64,000 bases of DNA from Bacteroidota bacterium (GTDB lineage Bacteria; Bacteroidota; Bacteroidia; Bacteroidales; JAADJA01). The position numbers were made by a program, and so were the translations under genes. Location of the stretch: the NCBI GenBank assembly GCA_020444515.1, contig JAHLKX010000012.1, positions 48,910 to 112,909 on the forward strand. Direction: 5' to 3'. Shown here piece after piece: positions 8,734 to 17,531 of the stretch. Each line of letters starts with the position of its first letter. The stretch's first letter is position 1. Under the pieces are notes generated by a model, which was not told the origin of the DNA, made no database searches, and was given only the letters and a program-made list of their open reading frames with translations.

Positions 8734-9753
8734 ATGAAAAGATTATTGACCCTCATTTTTTTGATCCCGGTTTTGTTCCTCAATGCACAACCTGCAGGAT
8801 ATTATGACAATGCCATCGGCCTTACCGGAGAAGCATTGAAAAATGCCCTTCACAATATCATTAAGGATCATACAGAATACACCTATGATGATTTGCGTGA
8901 TTTTATATTGATGGATACCGATGAAGATCCCAATAATCCTAACAATATTATTCTCTTGTATACCGGTCGCTCACAAAACAAAAATACATTTGGCGGTGGT
9001 GCCGATGACTGGAATCGTGAGCATGTTTGGGCCAAATCGCACGGAGATTTTGGGACAGTACCTCCTGCCGGAACGGATGCCCATCACATCCGACCCACAG
9101 ATGCCTCAGTAAACAGTTCACGGGGTAATTTGGATTTCGACAATGGAGGTCAACAACATCCTGAAGCAACCGGTTGCTATTATGACGATGATTCCTGGGA
9201 ACCCCGTGATGAAGTGAAAGGTGACGTAGCCAGAATGATATTTTACATGTCCGTAAGATATGAAGGGGATAATGGTGAACCCGACCTGGAAGTGGTTGAC
9301 GAAGTTAACACCTATCCCAACCCGGAACATGGCAAATTTTCAACACTTTATGAATGGCATCAACAAGATCCACCCGATGCTTTCGAAATGAACAGGAATG
9401 AAGTAATTTATTCATACCAAGGCAACAGAAACCCTTTTATCGATCATCCTGAATTTCTGATTTTGATTTATGATCCCACAAATGCGGTAAGTGAAAATAA
9501 TAAAGGCATTGACTTCACGATGTACCCCAATCCATCTGACAATGCGACAACCATCCATGTTATCGGAAACATTAGTGACGCTGGTACGATTCAAATCAGG
9601 AATATGCTGGGCCAGTTGGTCATGACCCAACAACTGGTGAACGGCAGTTCGCAGGCCCACTTCGACACCTCCCTCCTTCCTGAAGGACTTTACATTGTAT
9701 CAATCGAGAATGCCGGAATGATGCATTCTTTTAAATTGAATGTGAGGCATTAA
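8734..9753 (+). CDS. T9SS-exported endonuclease I family nuclease
   Basis: This 339-residue extracellular nuclease has a signal peptide (MKRLLTLIFLIPVLFLNAQ). Its endonuclease I domain carries the family motifs DDWNREHVWAKSHG, with the catalytic His and metal ligands, DAHHIRPTD, and then SSRGNLDFD. Members cut DNA, often RNA too, without sequence specificity; outside the cell this would serve nutrient gain or eDNA turnover. The last 80 residues are a T9SS type A sorting domain (MYPNPSDN, IRNMLGQLV, a basic end). The start at 8734 is chosen because the promoter's -7 box ends at 8716, leaving a leader of about 12 bases. It is divergent from the transglutaminase-like gene. Confidence 0.9.
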   Translation: MKRLLTLIFLIPVLFLNAQPAGYYDNAIGLTGEALKNALHNIIKDHTEYTYDDLRDFILMDTDEDPNNPNNIILLYTGRSQNKNTFGGGADDWNREHVWAKSHGDFGTVPPAGTDAHHIRPTDASVNSSRGNLDFDNGGQQHPEATGCYYDDDSWEPRDEVKGDVARMIFYMSVRYEGDNGEPDLEVVDEVNTYPNPEHGKFSTLYEWHQQDPPDAFEMNRNEVIYSYQGNRNPFIDHPEFLILIYDPTNAVSENNKGIDFTMYPNPSDNATTIHVIGNISDAGTIQIRNMLGQLVMTQQLVNGSSQAHFDTSLLPEGLYIVSIENAGMMHSFKLNVRH

Positions 9754-9809
9754 TTATTCATCCGATGACTTGAAGTCATGGATGGCCAGAATGTTAATCT
9801 TTGTTAAAA

Positions 9810-9827
9810 TTACGAAACTTTTCGTAA
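9810..9827. promoter_or_regulatory. BlaI-type operator 1
   Basis: A perfect inverted repeat with arms TTACGAAA and TTTCGTAA and a 2 bp spacer. Its centre is 30 bp, about three helical turns, from operator 2. It lies just upstream of the -33 element of the regulator's own promoter, so the regulator is the likely ligand. Confidence 0.7.
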
Positions 9828-9832
9828 ATAAA

Positions 9833-9865
9833 TTTGCAATTACGAAATATTTCGTATTATATTTG
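9833..9865 (+). promoter_or_regulatory. Promoter of the BlaI-M56 operon
   Basis: TTTG at 9833-9836 and TATATTTG at 9858-9865 are 21 bp apart, which fits the Bacteroidota consensus. Operator 2 fills the spacer between them, so bound repressor would block polymerase. Confidence 0.7.
9840..9857. promoter_or_regulatory. BlaI-type operator 2
   Basis: The arms TTACGAAA and TTTCGTAT pair over seven bases, with a 2 bp spacer. The site lies between the -33 and -7 boxes and has the same half-site as operator 1. Confidence 0.7.
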
Positions 9866-9896
9866 CGTTAACATTAAAATCTCTCAATTTAGTGCA

Positions 9897-10283
9897 ATGC
9901 CAAAACAAAAAATTAAGCCAACAGAGTCTGAACTGGAGATCCTCCAGGTGATTTGGTCCAGGGGTCCTTCCTCTGTTCGTGAGATCAATGATGAGCTCAA
10001 TAAAAATCGGGAAATCGGATATACCACAACCCTGAAATTGCTTCAGATTATGACAGGCAAAGGATTGGTGACCCGAACCAGGGATGGCCGTAACCACATT
10101 TATACGGCAGCCTTTGAGCAAGATGCCGCTCAACAACAGCTACTCGACAAATTATTAATGGGTGTTTTTGGAGGATCAGCCAAACGCCTGGTCATGGAAG
10201 CCCTGGGAAATCGCAATACCTCTCCGGAAGAGCTGGAAGAGATTCGCAAATACATCGATGAATTGAAAGGAGGTGAATCATGA
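9897..10283 (+). CDS. BlaI/MecI-family transcriptional repressor
   Basis: This 128-residue protein has a winged-helix DNA-binding domain. It starts with the family signature TESELEILQVIWSRGPSSVREI, read here in pieces (TESELEIL, then VIWSRGPSSVREI), and continues with GYTTTLKLLQIMTGKGLV. The C-terminal half (SPEELEEIRKYIDEL) is the dimer helix region. BlaI proteins repress until a partner M56 protease has them cleaved. The frame is open to 9834, but that start lies within the promoter, so 9897 is chosen. Two inverted repeats overlap its promoter, so it should repress itself and the M56 gene, whose ATG overlaps its stop by 4 bp. No beta-lactamase gene is near, so the target may be a different stress response. 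Confidence 0.9.
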   Translation: MPKQKIKPTESELEILQVIWSRGPSSVREINDELNKNREIGYTTTLKLLQIMTGKGLVTRTRDGRNHIYTAAFEQDAAQQQLLDKLLMGVFGGSAKRLVMEALGNRNTSPEELEEIRKYIDELKGGES

Positions 10284-12367
10284 ACAGCTTTTATTTTATG
10301 GATGAAAATCTGCTTCGGACAATTGGATGGACCCTCATCCACTCCCTGTGGCAAATATCGCTCATCGGTATCATTGTCAAAATAAGTTTATGGCTGTTGA
10401 GAAGGCAAAGCGCTGAAATTCGATACCATGTTTTATTGGCAGGAATCATTAGCATTATATTGGCCTTTGGATTCACTTTCCATAAAGTTTACCAGGAACC
10501 AACAGCAGATTCTACCATCACTGAACCATCATTGTCCATAATCTCGAATGAAGCAAGTCGCTTGCTTCCTGCTACAGGATCAGGAGTAATGGCTTATGAT
10601 CAAACCTTGATTGAACATGGAAAAGCACTATTACAACGAAACATCCCTGTCATTTCCATCTTCTGGATTCTCGGGTTTCTATTTTTCTCGATCCGTTTTG
10701 TGGGGGGCTACTGGTATCTTGCCAGACTCAGCAAACAAGCATCTTCAGCAAGTAAAAAAGTCGTTGAACTGACCGACAACCTCAGAAGACGTTTTAATCT
10801 TCAAAAATATGTACAGGTACTTGAATCAGCTTCTGTAAAAATTCCCATTGCACTTGGTTATCTAAAACCCGTAATCATCCTGCCGACAGGATTGGCAACT
10901 GCCATTCCATTCAACCAACTCGAGGCCATCCTGGCCCATGAACTGGCGCATATTAAACGCAATGACTTCCTTGTCAATCTCTTAAAATCATTGCTTGAAG
11001 CTATTTTCTTTTACCATCCTGTTTTTTGGTGGATCGGACAGCAACTTGAGCATGAACGTGAATTGTGTTGTGATGATATAACCATTGTTATGTGTGGAGA
11101 TAAAAATTCATTGCAGGAAGCCCTGCTCAATATTGAATTGCATAACCAAAAACTGCAGCGCATTGCAGCTGCACTTTATAAAAATAAGTTTCAACTATTA
11201 AATCGTATTAAGCGTATGAAAACGAATGATCATTTAAACCATGGAAACCGCAAAACCGCGGCCGGATTTATCGTCCTGCCTTTATTGGTAATCATTTTCA
11301 GTATTTTTACCGCCTTTGTTCCAAGAACCCATGACATGGCTGATATCGCCTACCAAAACAATCCGGCTGTTCCACCGGGTTCTGAAATTACAGCCACCAT
11401 GCCTGCTCATGAAAATGAGCCCGGTAAATCAGACCAACAAATGCCTGTACAGAAAGTTGTGGCAGTTAACAATCTTGATAAAGTTGCCATTCCAGATACG
11501 ACCAATATAAAATATGGTAGCAAGATCAAAACCGATGACGGTTATGTGCTAATGGAATTTGACGAAAACATGAACCTGCAGTCGATTACGAAAAATGGTC
11601 AGGATCTAAATGGAGAAGAGCGTGAAAAGTATGAGAAAATTGCAGCAAAATCTAAAAAAGCATTTGACGCCGAAGTAACGCAACAACAAAAAGAAAAAGA
11701 CTTGAAAGAACTAAAAAAACAACTTGATCAGGTGCAGCAGAAAATGGCAGAGGTCCAGAAGGAATACGAACATATTATGCAATCTTACATTGAGAAAGCA
11801 GAAATTGTGGGGAATAATTATTGGCCGGAAGTATATGCTGAGGTTTTTGATCAAGCCAAACAAGCACAATGGTTATCAATGGAGAATTTTCAAATGGAGG
11901 TGCCTGAGGTACCTGAATTTGAAATGCCCGAATTACCAGAGATAGCAGAAGGTTATTTTGATGCACAAGCATTCCAAGAAGAAATGGCTAAATCAAAGGA
12001 TGTTTATGAAGAAGCCATGAGGGATTACAAATACCAATACCAGCAGCAAGTCCGGGATAGAAGGGAAATGGAGCGCGCTTATGAGCAGGAAGCCCGGCAG
12101 ATGGAACGTACTAACCGCGACATGGAACGTGAAGTACGCAATATGGAAAGAGAATCAAGAAAAATTGAAGAGGGTCTGCGGTCAGAATTGCTCAATGACG
12201 GTTTGATTGATAGCTGGGATGGTTTGAAAAATTTTGAATTGAACGAAAAAAAACTGGTGGTAAACGGGGAAAAGCAACCCAAAGAAATGCACAAAAAATA
12301 CCTCGAACTGTATAAGAATCTGACCGGCAAGGTACTGGAGGGAACTTTCCAGATCAGTGGGAATTAG
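10280..12367 (+). CDS. M56-family (BlaR1-like) membrane metalloprotease with coiled-coil tail
   Basis: This 695-residue inner-membrane protein is the partner of the BlaI-type repressor, and their genes overlap by 4 bp. It has hydrophobic segments at about 15-40, 50-68, 122-145 and 325-345. The M56 zinc site HELAH lies at 220-224, with the downstream acidic ligand in HERELCCDD at about 258-266. After the last membrane segment comes a long charged tail. It has no penicillin-binding sensor domain like that of BlaR1; instead it is rich in Glu, Lys, Arg and Met, with predicted coiled coils near 425-510 and 570-635. The signal it senses is therefore unlikely to be a beta-lactam. When triggered, it should cleave or promote loss of the repressor. 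Confidence 0.88.
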   Translation: MNSFYFMDENLLRTIGWTLIHSLWQISLIGIIVKISLWLLRRQSAEIRYHVLLAGIISIILAFGFTFHKVYQEPTADSTITEPSLSIISNEASRLLPATGSGVMAYDQTLIEHGKALLQRNIPVISIFWILGFLFFSIRFVGGYWYLARLSKQASSASKKVVELTDNLRRRFNLQKYVQVLESASVKIPIALGYLKPVIILPTGLATAIPFNQLEAILAHELAHIKRNDFLVNLLKSLLEAIFFYHPVFWWIGQQLEHERELCCDDITIVMCGDKNSLQEALLNIELHNQKLQRIAAALYKNKFQLLNRIKRMKTNDHLNHGNRKTAAGFIVLPLLVIIFSIFTAFVPRTHDMADIAYQNNPAVPPGSEITATMPAHENEPGKSDQQMPVQKVVAVNNLDKVAIPDTTNIKYGSKIKTDDGYVLMEFDENMNLQSITKNGQDLNGEEREKYEKIAAKSKKAFDAEVTQQQKEKDLKELKKQLDQVQQKMAEVQKEYEHIMQSYIEKAEIVGNNYWPEVYAEVFDQAKQAQWLSMENFQMEVPEVPEFEMPELPEIAEGYFDAQAFQEEMAKSKDVYEEAMRDYKYQYQQQVRDRREMERAYEQEARQMERTNRDMEREVRNMERESRKIEEGLRSELLNDGLIDSWDGLKNFELNEKKLVVNGEKQPKEMHKKYLELYKNLTGKVLEGTFQISGN

Positions 12368-12391
12368 CAAATCATAAAGGCAGATCAAAAT

Positions 12392-12420
12392 TAAAGTTAA
12401 ATCCACTTTATTAATATTTT
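12392..12420 (+). terminator. Weak possible terminator
   Basis: A short AT-rich hairpin (TAAAGT at 12392-12397 with ACTTTA at 12405-12410) followed by a T-rich stretch, 25 bp after the M56 stop. The stem is too weak to be sure. Confidence 0.3.
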
Positions 12421-12586
12421 ACAATTCAAATTCGAGCATGTCATACAACATTGGCAAGCTCAAATTTTTGTTTATTGATGCATAATGATAATGCGATAGC
12501 AATACCTTAGATATCATTTTCATAAATGAAGTCTTCCTTTCAAGCAAATTACTTTATTCATTGAACATTCCACGTTTAAGATTGTC

Positions 12587-12594
12587 TAACTTTG
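12587..12594 (+). promoter_or_regulatory. -7 promoter element of the ABC exporter gene
   Basis: TAACTTTG matches TAnnTTTG and ends 13 bp before the ATG at 12608. A TTG lies 23 bp further upstream. No TTACGAAA operator half-site was found, so the BlaI-type repressor probably does not control this gene. Confidence 0.5.
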
Positions 12595-12607
12595 CGGAAC
12601 TCAAATT

Positions 12608-14410
12608 ATGGCACAACACGGCAAAGTATCGACAGAACGGGAAACCCCGAAAAAGAAAATTACAGGACAGGGGCTAAAACGAATGATAAGACTGTTCCGG
12701 TTTATCAAACCACAGAGGACGGTTTTTGCAATCGGATTATTTTTCCTTTTATTATCCAGTGTAACCACCTTGATTTTCCCTATGCTGATGGGCGATCTGC
12801 TCGATTCAGCAAACAATGGAACAATTGAAAAAATCAATCGCACCGGATTCATCTTACTTGGAATTTTCGTTGCCAATGCGATCTTTTCTTATTTCCGGAT
12901 TTACACTTTTGCTATTGTAACACAAAAAACACTGGCTTTACTCCGTCAAACAACCTATAACCATCTCATACGGTTGCCGATGGTTTTCTTTTCGAGCAGG
13001 AGGGTAGGAGAACTCAATAGCCGTATTTCTGCTGACATTGCTTTGTTACAGGAAACGTTCACCACCACCCTGGCACAATTTATCAGGCAGGTGATCACCA
13101 TTGTGGGCGGCATTACTTTACTGGCTGTCATTTCATACAAATTAACCCTTTTCATGCTGGCCATTGTACCTGTTGTAGCCATTGTTGCAAGGGTTTTCGG
13201 AACTTTTATCCGCAGGCTCTCCAAAAAAACACAGGACAAGGTTGCCGAATCAAATACCATCGTGGATGAAACCCTGCAGGCCATCACCAACGTGAAAGCC
13301 TTTGCCAATGAAGCTTTCGAAATTTTCAGGTATAAAAAGAAAACCGATGAGGTAATTGATATTGCACTGAAGGGGGCCAAGTGGCGGGGATTGTTTGTAT
13401 CCTTTATTTTCCTGGCCATGTTTGGGTCCATTGCCGGGGTGGTATGGTATGGCGTTTATTTGGTAAACCAGGGTGATTCCATGACATCCGGTGATCTTTT
13501 TAAATTTATCCTTTATACCGTTTTTATCGCCGGTTCCATCAGTGGCATGGCTGACCTGTACTCCCAAATTCAAAAAGCGATCGGTGCCACCGAAAACCTG
13601 ATGGACATCCTGGAGGAAGATACGGAACACTTTGGTAAGGGAAACACCATGGAAACAGAAAGATGCTCCGGACAGGTTGAACTCGATGAAGTCTCTTTTA
13701 CTTATCCCACAAGAAAGGATGTACCCGTCCTGAAGAAAATCAGCTTTTCTGTAAAGCAGGGCGAACAGGTTGCGCTTGTTGGGCCTTCGGGTGCCGGCAA
13801 AAGCACGATCACTTCACTGTTGTTCCGGTTTTATGATCCGTTAGAAGGTGAAATCCGGATCGACGGAAAAAACATCCGGGAATACGACCTAACCGGGTTA
13901 CGAAATAACATGGCCATTGTACCGCAGGAAGTTTTGCTTTTCGGCGGTAGCATCCGCGAGAATATTGAATATGGCAAACCCGGTGCCCATGAAGATGAAA
14001 TTATGGAAGCTGCGAGAAAAGCCAATGCCCTGGAATTCATTCATAACTTTCCTGAAGGACTGGAGACCCTGGTTGGCGAAAGAGGTGTCCAACTTTCAGG
14101 GGGACAACGTCAGCGCATTGCCATTGCTCGAGCCATTTTGAAGGACCCGGCCATCCTGATCCTGGATGAAGCGACGAGCTCACTCGATTCCGAATCGGAA
14201 AGGCTGGTGCAGGATGCGTTACAGATCCTTATGGAAGGGAGAACCTCCATTGTAATTGCTCACCGCTTATCCACCATTCACAATGCCGACAAAATCATCG
14301 TGATCGATAAAGGAGAGGTAAAAGAATCGGGTACCCATGAGGAACTGCTGGCGCTGGAAGGCGGAATATACAGGAACCTGAGTGCATTACAAATTGAGGT
14401 GATGGGATAA
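12608..14410 (+). CDS. ABC exporter, fused membrane and ATPase domains (MsbA/multidrug type)
   Basis: This 600-residue half-transporter would work as a homodimer in the inner membrane. Six membrane segments occupy about residues 35-330. The nucleotide-binding domain has a Walker A (GPSGAGKST) near 395, a signature LSGGQRQRIAIARA near 498, Walker B (ILILDEATSSLDS) near 519 and an H-loop (IVIAHRLST) near 551. The wide family exports lipids, drugs or peptides; the substrate is not evident. The gene has its own -7 box and ends in a hairpin shared with the convergent beta-helix gene. The last 20 bp of the gene, including the stop, recur exactly at 45175-45194. Confidence 0.93.
   Translation: MAQHGKVSTERETPKKKITGQGLKRMIRLFRFIKPQRTVFAIGLFFLLLSSVTTLIFPMLMGDLLDSANNGTIEKINRTGFILLGIFVANAIFSYFRIYTFAIVTQKTLALLRQTTYNHLIRLPMVFFSSRRVGELNSRISADIALLQETFTTTLAQFIRQVITIVGGITLLAVISYKLTLFMLAIVPVVAIVARVFGTFIRRLSKKTQDKVAESNTIVDETLQAITNVKAFANEAFEIFRYKKKTDEVIDIALKGAKWRGLFVSFIFLAMFGSIAGVVWYGVYLVNQGDSMTSGDLFKFILYTVFIAGSISGMADLYSQIQKAIGATENLMDILEEDTEHFGKGNTMETERCSGQVELDEVSFTYPTRKDVPVLKKISFSVKQGEQVALVGPSGAGKSTITSLLFRFYDPLEGEIRIDGKNIREYDLTGLRNNMAIVPQEVLLFGGSIRENIEYGKPGAHEDEIMEAARKANALEFIHNFPEGLETLVGERGVQLSGGQRQRIAIARAILKDPAILILDEATSSLDSESERLVQDALQILMEGRTSIVIAHRLSTIHNADKIIVIDKGEVKESGTHEELLALEGGIYRNLSALQIEVMG
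14391..14410 (+). repeat. 20 bp sequence repeated at 45175-45194
   Basis: The last six codons and stop of the ABC exporter gene recur exactly in an intergenic region 30.8 kb away. Both copies lie just downstream of a member of the same beta-helix gene pair. A chance exact 20 bp match within 64 kb is unlikely. Confidence 0.7.
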
Positions 14411-14412
14411 AA

Positions 14413-14447
14413 TAAGGGCCACAGTATTAATATACGTGACCCTTTAA
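14413..14447. terminator. Bidirectional terminator between convergent genes
   Basis: The arms at 14414-14422 (AAGGGCCAC) and 14436-14444 (GTGACCCTT) pair with one mismatch. T or A runs lie on both sides. It serves the ABC exporter and the beta-helix gene ending at 14477. Confidence 0.6.
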
Positions 14448-14476
14448 CTACATGGCCTTTGGCTATTAAATCAGGA

Positions 14477-17266
14477 CTATTCTATCTTTACTACCTTTCT
14501 TGTTGAGACCTCATTTCCTATTTTCAAATGACACAAATAAACTCCGGGTGCCATTTTTTCAGCATCCCAAGTCAAATGATTTTTACCGATTTGTAATGCC
14601 TGGGTATAAACTTCGAAAATGATTCTTCCAGGAATATCCATTATAGATAAAACTACAGAAGACTCTTTTTCTAAATAAAATTCAATGGTTGGATTTGAAT
14701 TGATGGGGTTGGGAAATACTGAAAATACTACTTTATCATTGAAAGAATCGTTGCTGATTCCCGTTCCTAAATCATCGTATTCATAACAACCCATGTCGAT
14801 TTCACCTCCATCTATTCTTGGATTTCCGCACAGGCAGTGAGCGGGAAATATATAATCATCAGGCAAATATTGCAGAATTTGCGTACCAACATTTAATGTC
14901 AGTGATAATAAGCTATCCGGAACATATTGATATTCTCCATAAGTCTGGAAATAAGGATCTACATCAATATTGCCCAGTGTGTCTCCCTGAAAGCCAGGTG
15001 TAATTCCATTTAAACCGCTTTCAACATTACAATAATAGACATTCAGTGAAGGCGGATTTTCTTCCCATATACTAATTTGATTTGCACCATTATCTGCAGA
15101 ATTACCCCAAAAAATACAATTGGTAAAGGTTGTGAGTCCACCGAGTTGCAAAGCAGCGGCTCCACCAGTAAGAACAGCATGATTATCTGCGAACGTACAA
15201 TTCACAAAATGGGGGTTACTATCGGTCCAGGATAGTATAGCACCGCCGTCTTGGAATGTTGCTTCATTATTATAAAACAAACAGTTATCAATAACAGGAT
15301 GAGAATTATCCAATATGGCCAATGCCCCTCCCCAGGATGAAAAGTTGTCATAGAAAATACAATGGGAAATATGAACAGAACATTCGCTGATCATAACAGC
15401 ACCTCCACATGGATTATTCGAAAGTGGATTATCTGCGCCATTATATCTGAAAGTGCAATGAGAAATTACAATTTGTTCGTAGTTATCAACACGAATAGCT
15501 CCTCCGCAATTATAACCATAAAGATTATCAGGATTATAGGCATATGAATATTCAAAAATGCAGTGCTTCAGTGATATCGGAATATTGGTGATCGCATTAT
15601 TAGCAATTCCAATCCCACCCCAGGGAACAGATTCGTCATAGGCTGTAAACAAAATTGGGCTTTCTTCAGTGCCTTCGGCAATTATACTTCCAAAAACGGA
15701 GAAGGCTTTTGTCGTGTTAAATTTTACAATAACACCGGGATCGATATTCAGAATTTCACCATCGGGAACGTTTATTTCATCCATAATTACATAAGGTGAG
15801 TTTTCGATGGTCCAATTGCCATTAACATCTCCTCCCCATATATGAGTGCCCTCCGGAAGCTTAGCTGTTATTAATCCACTTGATATTTCATGAAATACGC
15901 CTTCCCGGCCATTGGGATTGGGTGGCATATAGCCAGCAAAATTTCCTTCTACAGTAGTTTGAATTTCATGGCCGGAAAGATCTTTTAAAAAAGACATAGC
16001 CACATGCTGCGCATCTGCTGAAGCATTGGCCGAAATATCCGATAATTTCAAGTAATTTGTATGGGACTCCCATCCCGGAAGATTCAGATTCTCAGAAGAA
16101 AAGTTGGTATCAGTAACATACTGCAGGATTGGCTCACCGGCCAGCTCAAGTGTTGTGGTGTTTCCATAGGTTCTCCACCAATGAATATTCCCATTCAGTC
16201 CCCAATCATCACCTTCTACATCATTGCCAAATGTATGGATATCCTGTTTTGATTTTATCTGGTCGATGGTATAACCACGATAGGCTAGTTGTATCTCAAG
16301 GTTGGGAAATCCCGTTCCAATATCAGTCAGATGAACTGCAGCAGCATTGGGATCGGAATCAATACCATCATAATCACGTGAAGCATAGTAATACGAATAT
16401 TCATATAATGTTCCGTTATAGGTGAAACTGTGACCTGTAGCTTCGGGTTCTGGGCCTGTGCCATCGGCATCCCAGCCGGCAATGCCTTCATGATCAGCGG
16501 CAAGGCCAGTGAAAGGTAGTTCAGGAAAGCCTTTTTCCAGATGGCCGGAGACAATTTCATGATAGACTCCATTGATTCGACCGTTAACCGTGCCAAATGC
16601 CTCTACTGATTGTAAATCGTCAACGACCAATCTTAGCTCCTGCCCGTTCAAATCTGACAGAAAAGCTGCAGCAACTTCCTGAACGGTGGCAGAGCTGGTA
16701 CCTGAAACATCGTAAGATTTTGAAAAAGTTGACTGCAAATGCCATGAAACACTTGTTGAGGCAATCCAATCAAAGTAATAATTAATATAAAACGAGATCA
16801 TAGGCTCACCGTTTAATTCGATTAAACCATGGGCATCATAGTAATTGAAACAATGCTTATCATCGAAAGTGAACCAGTCCTCACCTTCGATATCATTTTT
16901 CAGACTGAGCAGGCCGGCTTTCATTTTTACCTGGCCGGCTGTAAATCCATTATTCGCCAGGGCCTGCTCAAATAGTGGAAATCCCTCAATATCATCCAGG
17001 AAATGACATAAAGCGGCACCCGGATCAGGATCAATATCATCATAATCCCGGGATGCACCATAATAGCGGCAAGTTCCCCATCCATAGGGATGAATGTGGC
17101 CGGTAGCGGCAGGCTCCGGGCCTGAGCCATCAGCGTCCCAAACGGCAGTGCCTTCATGGTCCACAGCTAATCCCTGAACAGCTATCTGGGCATGGGTAAA
17201 GCATGTGATTAATACCATCATAAAGATGGTTAACCCTGTTGTTTTAAGTTGTGTTTTTGTTGTCAT
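14477..17266 (-). CDS. T9SS-exported beta-helix protein with two copies of an unnamed N-terminal domain
   Basis: This protein has 929 residues and a signal peptide ending near THAQ. Two repeats of about 220 residues follow (roughly 30-250 and 255-470). They share EGxAxWDADGxGPEP near the start, a YYxASRDYDxIDxDP segment, a GFTxxQVKxK segment and an acidic EGEDW; I do not recognise this domain. Next come a G-x-W-T linker and a right-handed parallel beta-helix (about 480-800) with CGGAI and GGAxxI turns, then a T9SS sorting domain (VFPNPINS to a KVVKIE end). The start at 17266 is chosen because the ATG at 17278 overlaps a GGAGGT ribosome site. Its paralogue is the gene at 45259-48231. It should be a cell-surface or released protein with a binding or glycan-related role. 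Confidence 0.82.
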   Translation of the reverse strand: MTTKTQLKTTGLTIFMMVLITCFTHAQIAVQGLAVDHEGTAVWDADGSGPEPAATGHIHPYGWGTCRYYGASRDYDDIDPDPGAALCHFLDDIEGFPLFEQALANNGFTAGQVKMKAGLLSLKNDIEGEDWFTFDDKHCFNYYDAHGLIELNGEPMISFYINYYFDWIASTSVSWHLQSTFSKSYDVSGTSSATVQEVAAAFLSDLNGQELRLVVDDLQSVEAFGTVNGRINGVYHEIVSGHLEKGFPELPFTGLAADHEGIAGWDADGTGPEPEATGHSFTYNGTLYEYSYYYASRDYDGIDSDPNAAAVHLTDIGTGFPNLEIQLAYRGYTIDQIKSKQDIHTFGNDVEGDDWGLNGNIHWWRTYGNTTTLELAGEPILQYVTDTNFSSENLNLPGWESHTNYLKLSDISANASADAQHVAMSFLKDLSGHEIQTTVEGNFAGYMPPNPNGREGVFHEISSGLITAKLPEGTHIWGGDVNGNWTIENSPYVIMDEINVPDGEILNIDPGVIVKFNTTKAFSVFGSIIAEGTEESPILFTAYDESVPWGGIGIANNAITNIPISLKHCIFEYSYAYNPDNLYGYNCGGAIRVDNYEQIVISHCTFRYNGADNPLSNNPCGGAVMISECSVHISHCIFYDNFSSWGGALAILDNSHPVIDNCLFYNNEATFQDGGAILSWTDSNPHFVNCTFADNHAVLTGGAAALQLGGLTTFTNCIFWGNSADNGANQISIWEENPPSLNVYYCNVESGLNGITPGFQGDTLGNIDVDPYFQTYGEYQYVPDSLLSLTLNVGTQILQYLPDDYIFPAHCLCGNPRIDGGEIDMGCYEYDDLGTGISNDSFNDKVVFSVFPNPINSNPTIEFYLEKESSVVLSIMDIPGRIIFEVYTQALQIGKNHLTWDAEKMAPGVYLCHLKIGNEVSTRKVVKIE

Positions 17267-17270
17267 TGTA

Positions 17271-17276
17271 ACCTCC
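17271..17276 (-). promoter_or_regulatory. Strong Shine-Dalgarno site
   Basis: GGAGGT on the minus strand, 4 bp before the ATG at 17266. It overlaps the alternative start at 17278 and so decides the start. Confidence 0.7.
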
Positions 17277-17316
17277 ATTTTTAAGTTAAAAAATTTGATC
17301 CTCGGTTTTGTAAAAT

Positions 17317-17386
17317 CAAAGTTACAATGCTGAAAGTGCGAAAAGTTGTCGGATACAATTACGTCAGGTATAAATGTATAAACGTA
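17317..17386 (-). promoter_or_regulatory. LytTR-type promoter A
   Basis: The -7 box at 17317-17324 reads TAACTTTG on the minus strand, and no -33 box is seen. A repeat matching the LytTR consensus in all nine bases, TACGTTTAT, lies at 17378-17386, starting 54 bp from the -7 box. A degenerate copy at 17357-17365 starts at 33 bp. The -7 box lies 51 bp before the ATG at 17266, so the array drives that beta-helix gene. Confidence 0.65.
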
Positions 17387-17470
17387 TGGATTTATTGGAG
17401 GAAAGAAATACCGTTAGAATTATGAAGTTTGAAGTTCAAGGTTTATAAGGGGTTCAGAAAATATGAGAAT

Positions 17471-17503
17471 AAAAAAGGTTGCCAACCTTTATCGTCAGCA
17501 ACC
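17471..17503 (-). terminator. Terminator of the first subtilase operon
   Basis: On the minus strand the arms GGTTGC (from 17498-17503) and GCAACC (17477-17482) pair, followed by six T (17471-17476). It lies after the subtilase stop at 17532 and separates that operon from LytTR promoter A. Confidence 0.65.
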
Positions 17504-17531
17504 CAGTTCTGCCTGTTTTTAAACGGAGGCT

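Noticed and set aside
9829..9836. TAAATTTG as an alternative -7 box for the BlaI operon
   Set aside because: Its nearest TTTG is 25 bp upstream, a worse spacing than the pair at 9833 and 9858.
9834..9896. N-terminal extension of the BlaI-type repressor
   Set aside because: It overlaps the promoter and operator 2 and is not like the family's N-terminus.
12587..12594. Control of the ABC exporter by the BlaI-type repressor
   Set aside because: No TTACGAAA half-site was found in 12368-12607.
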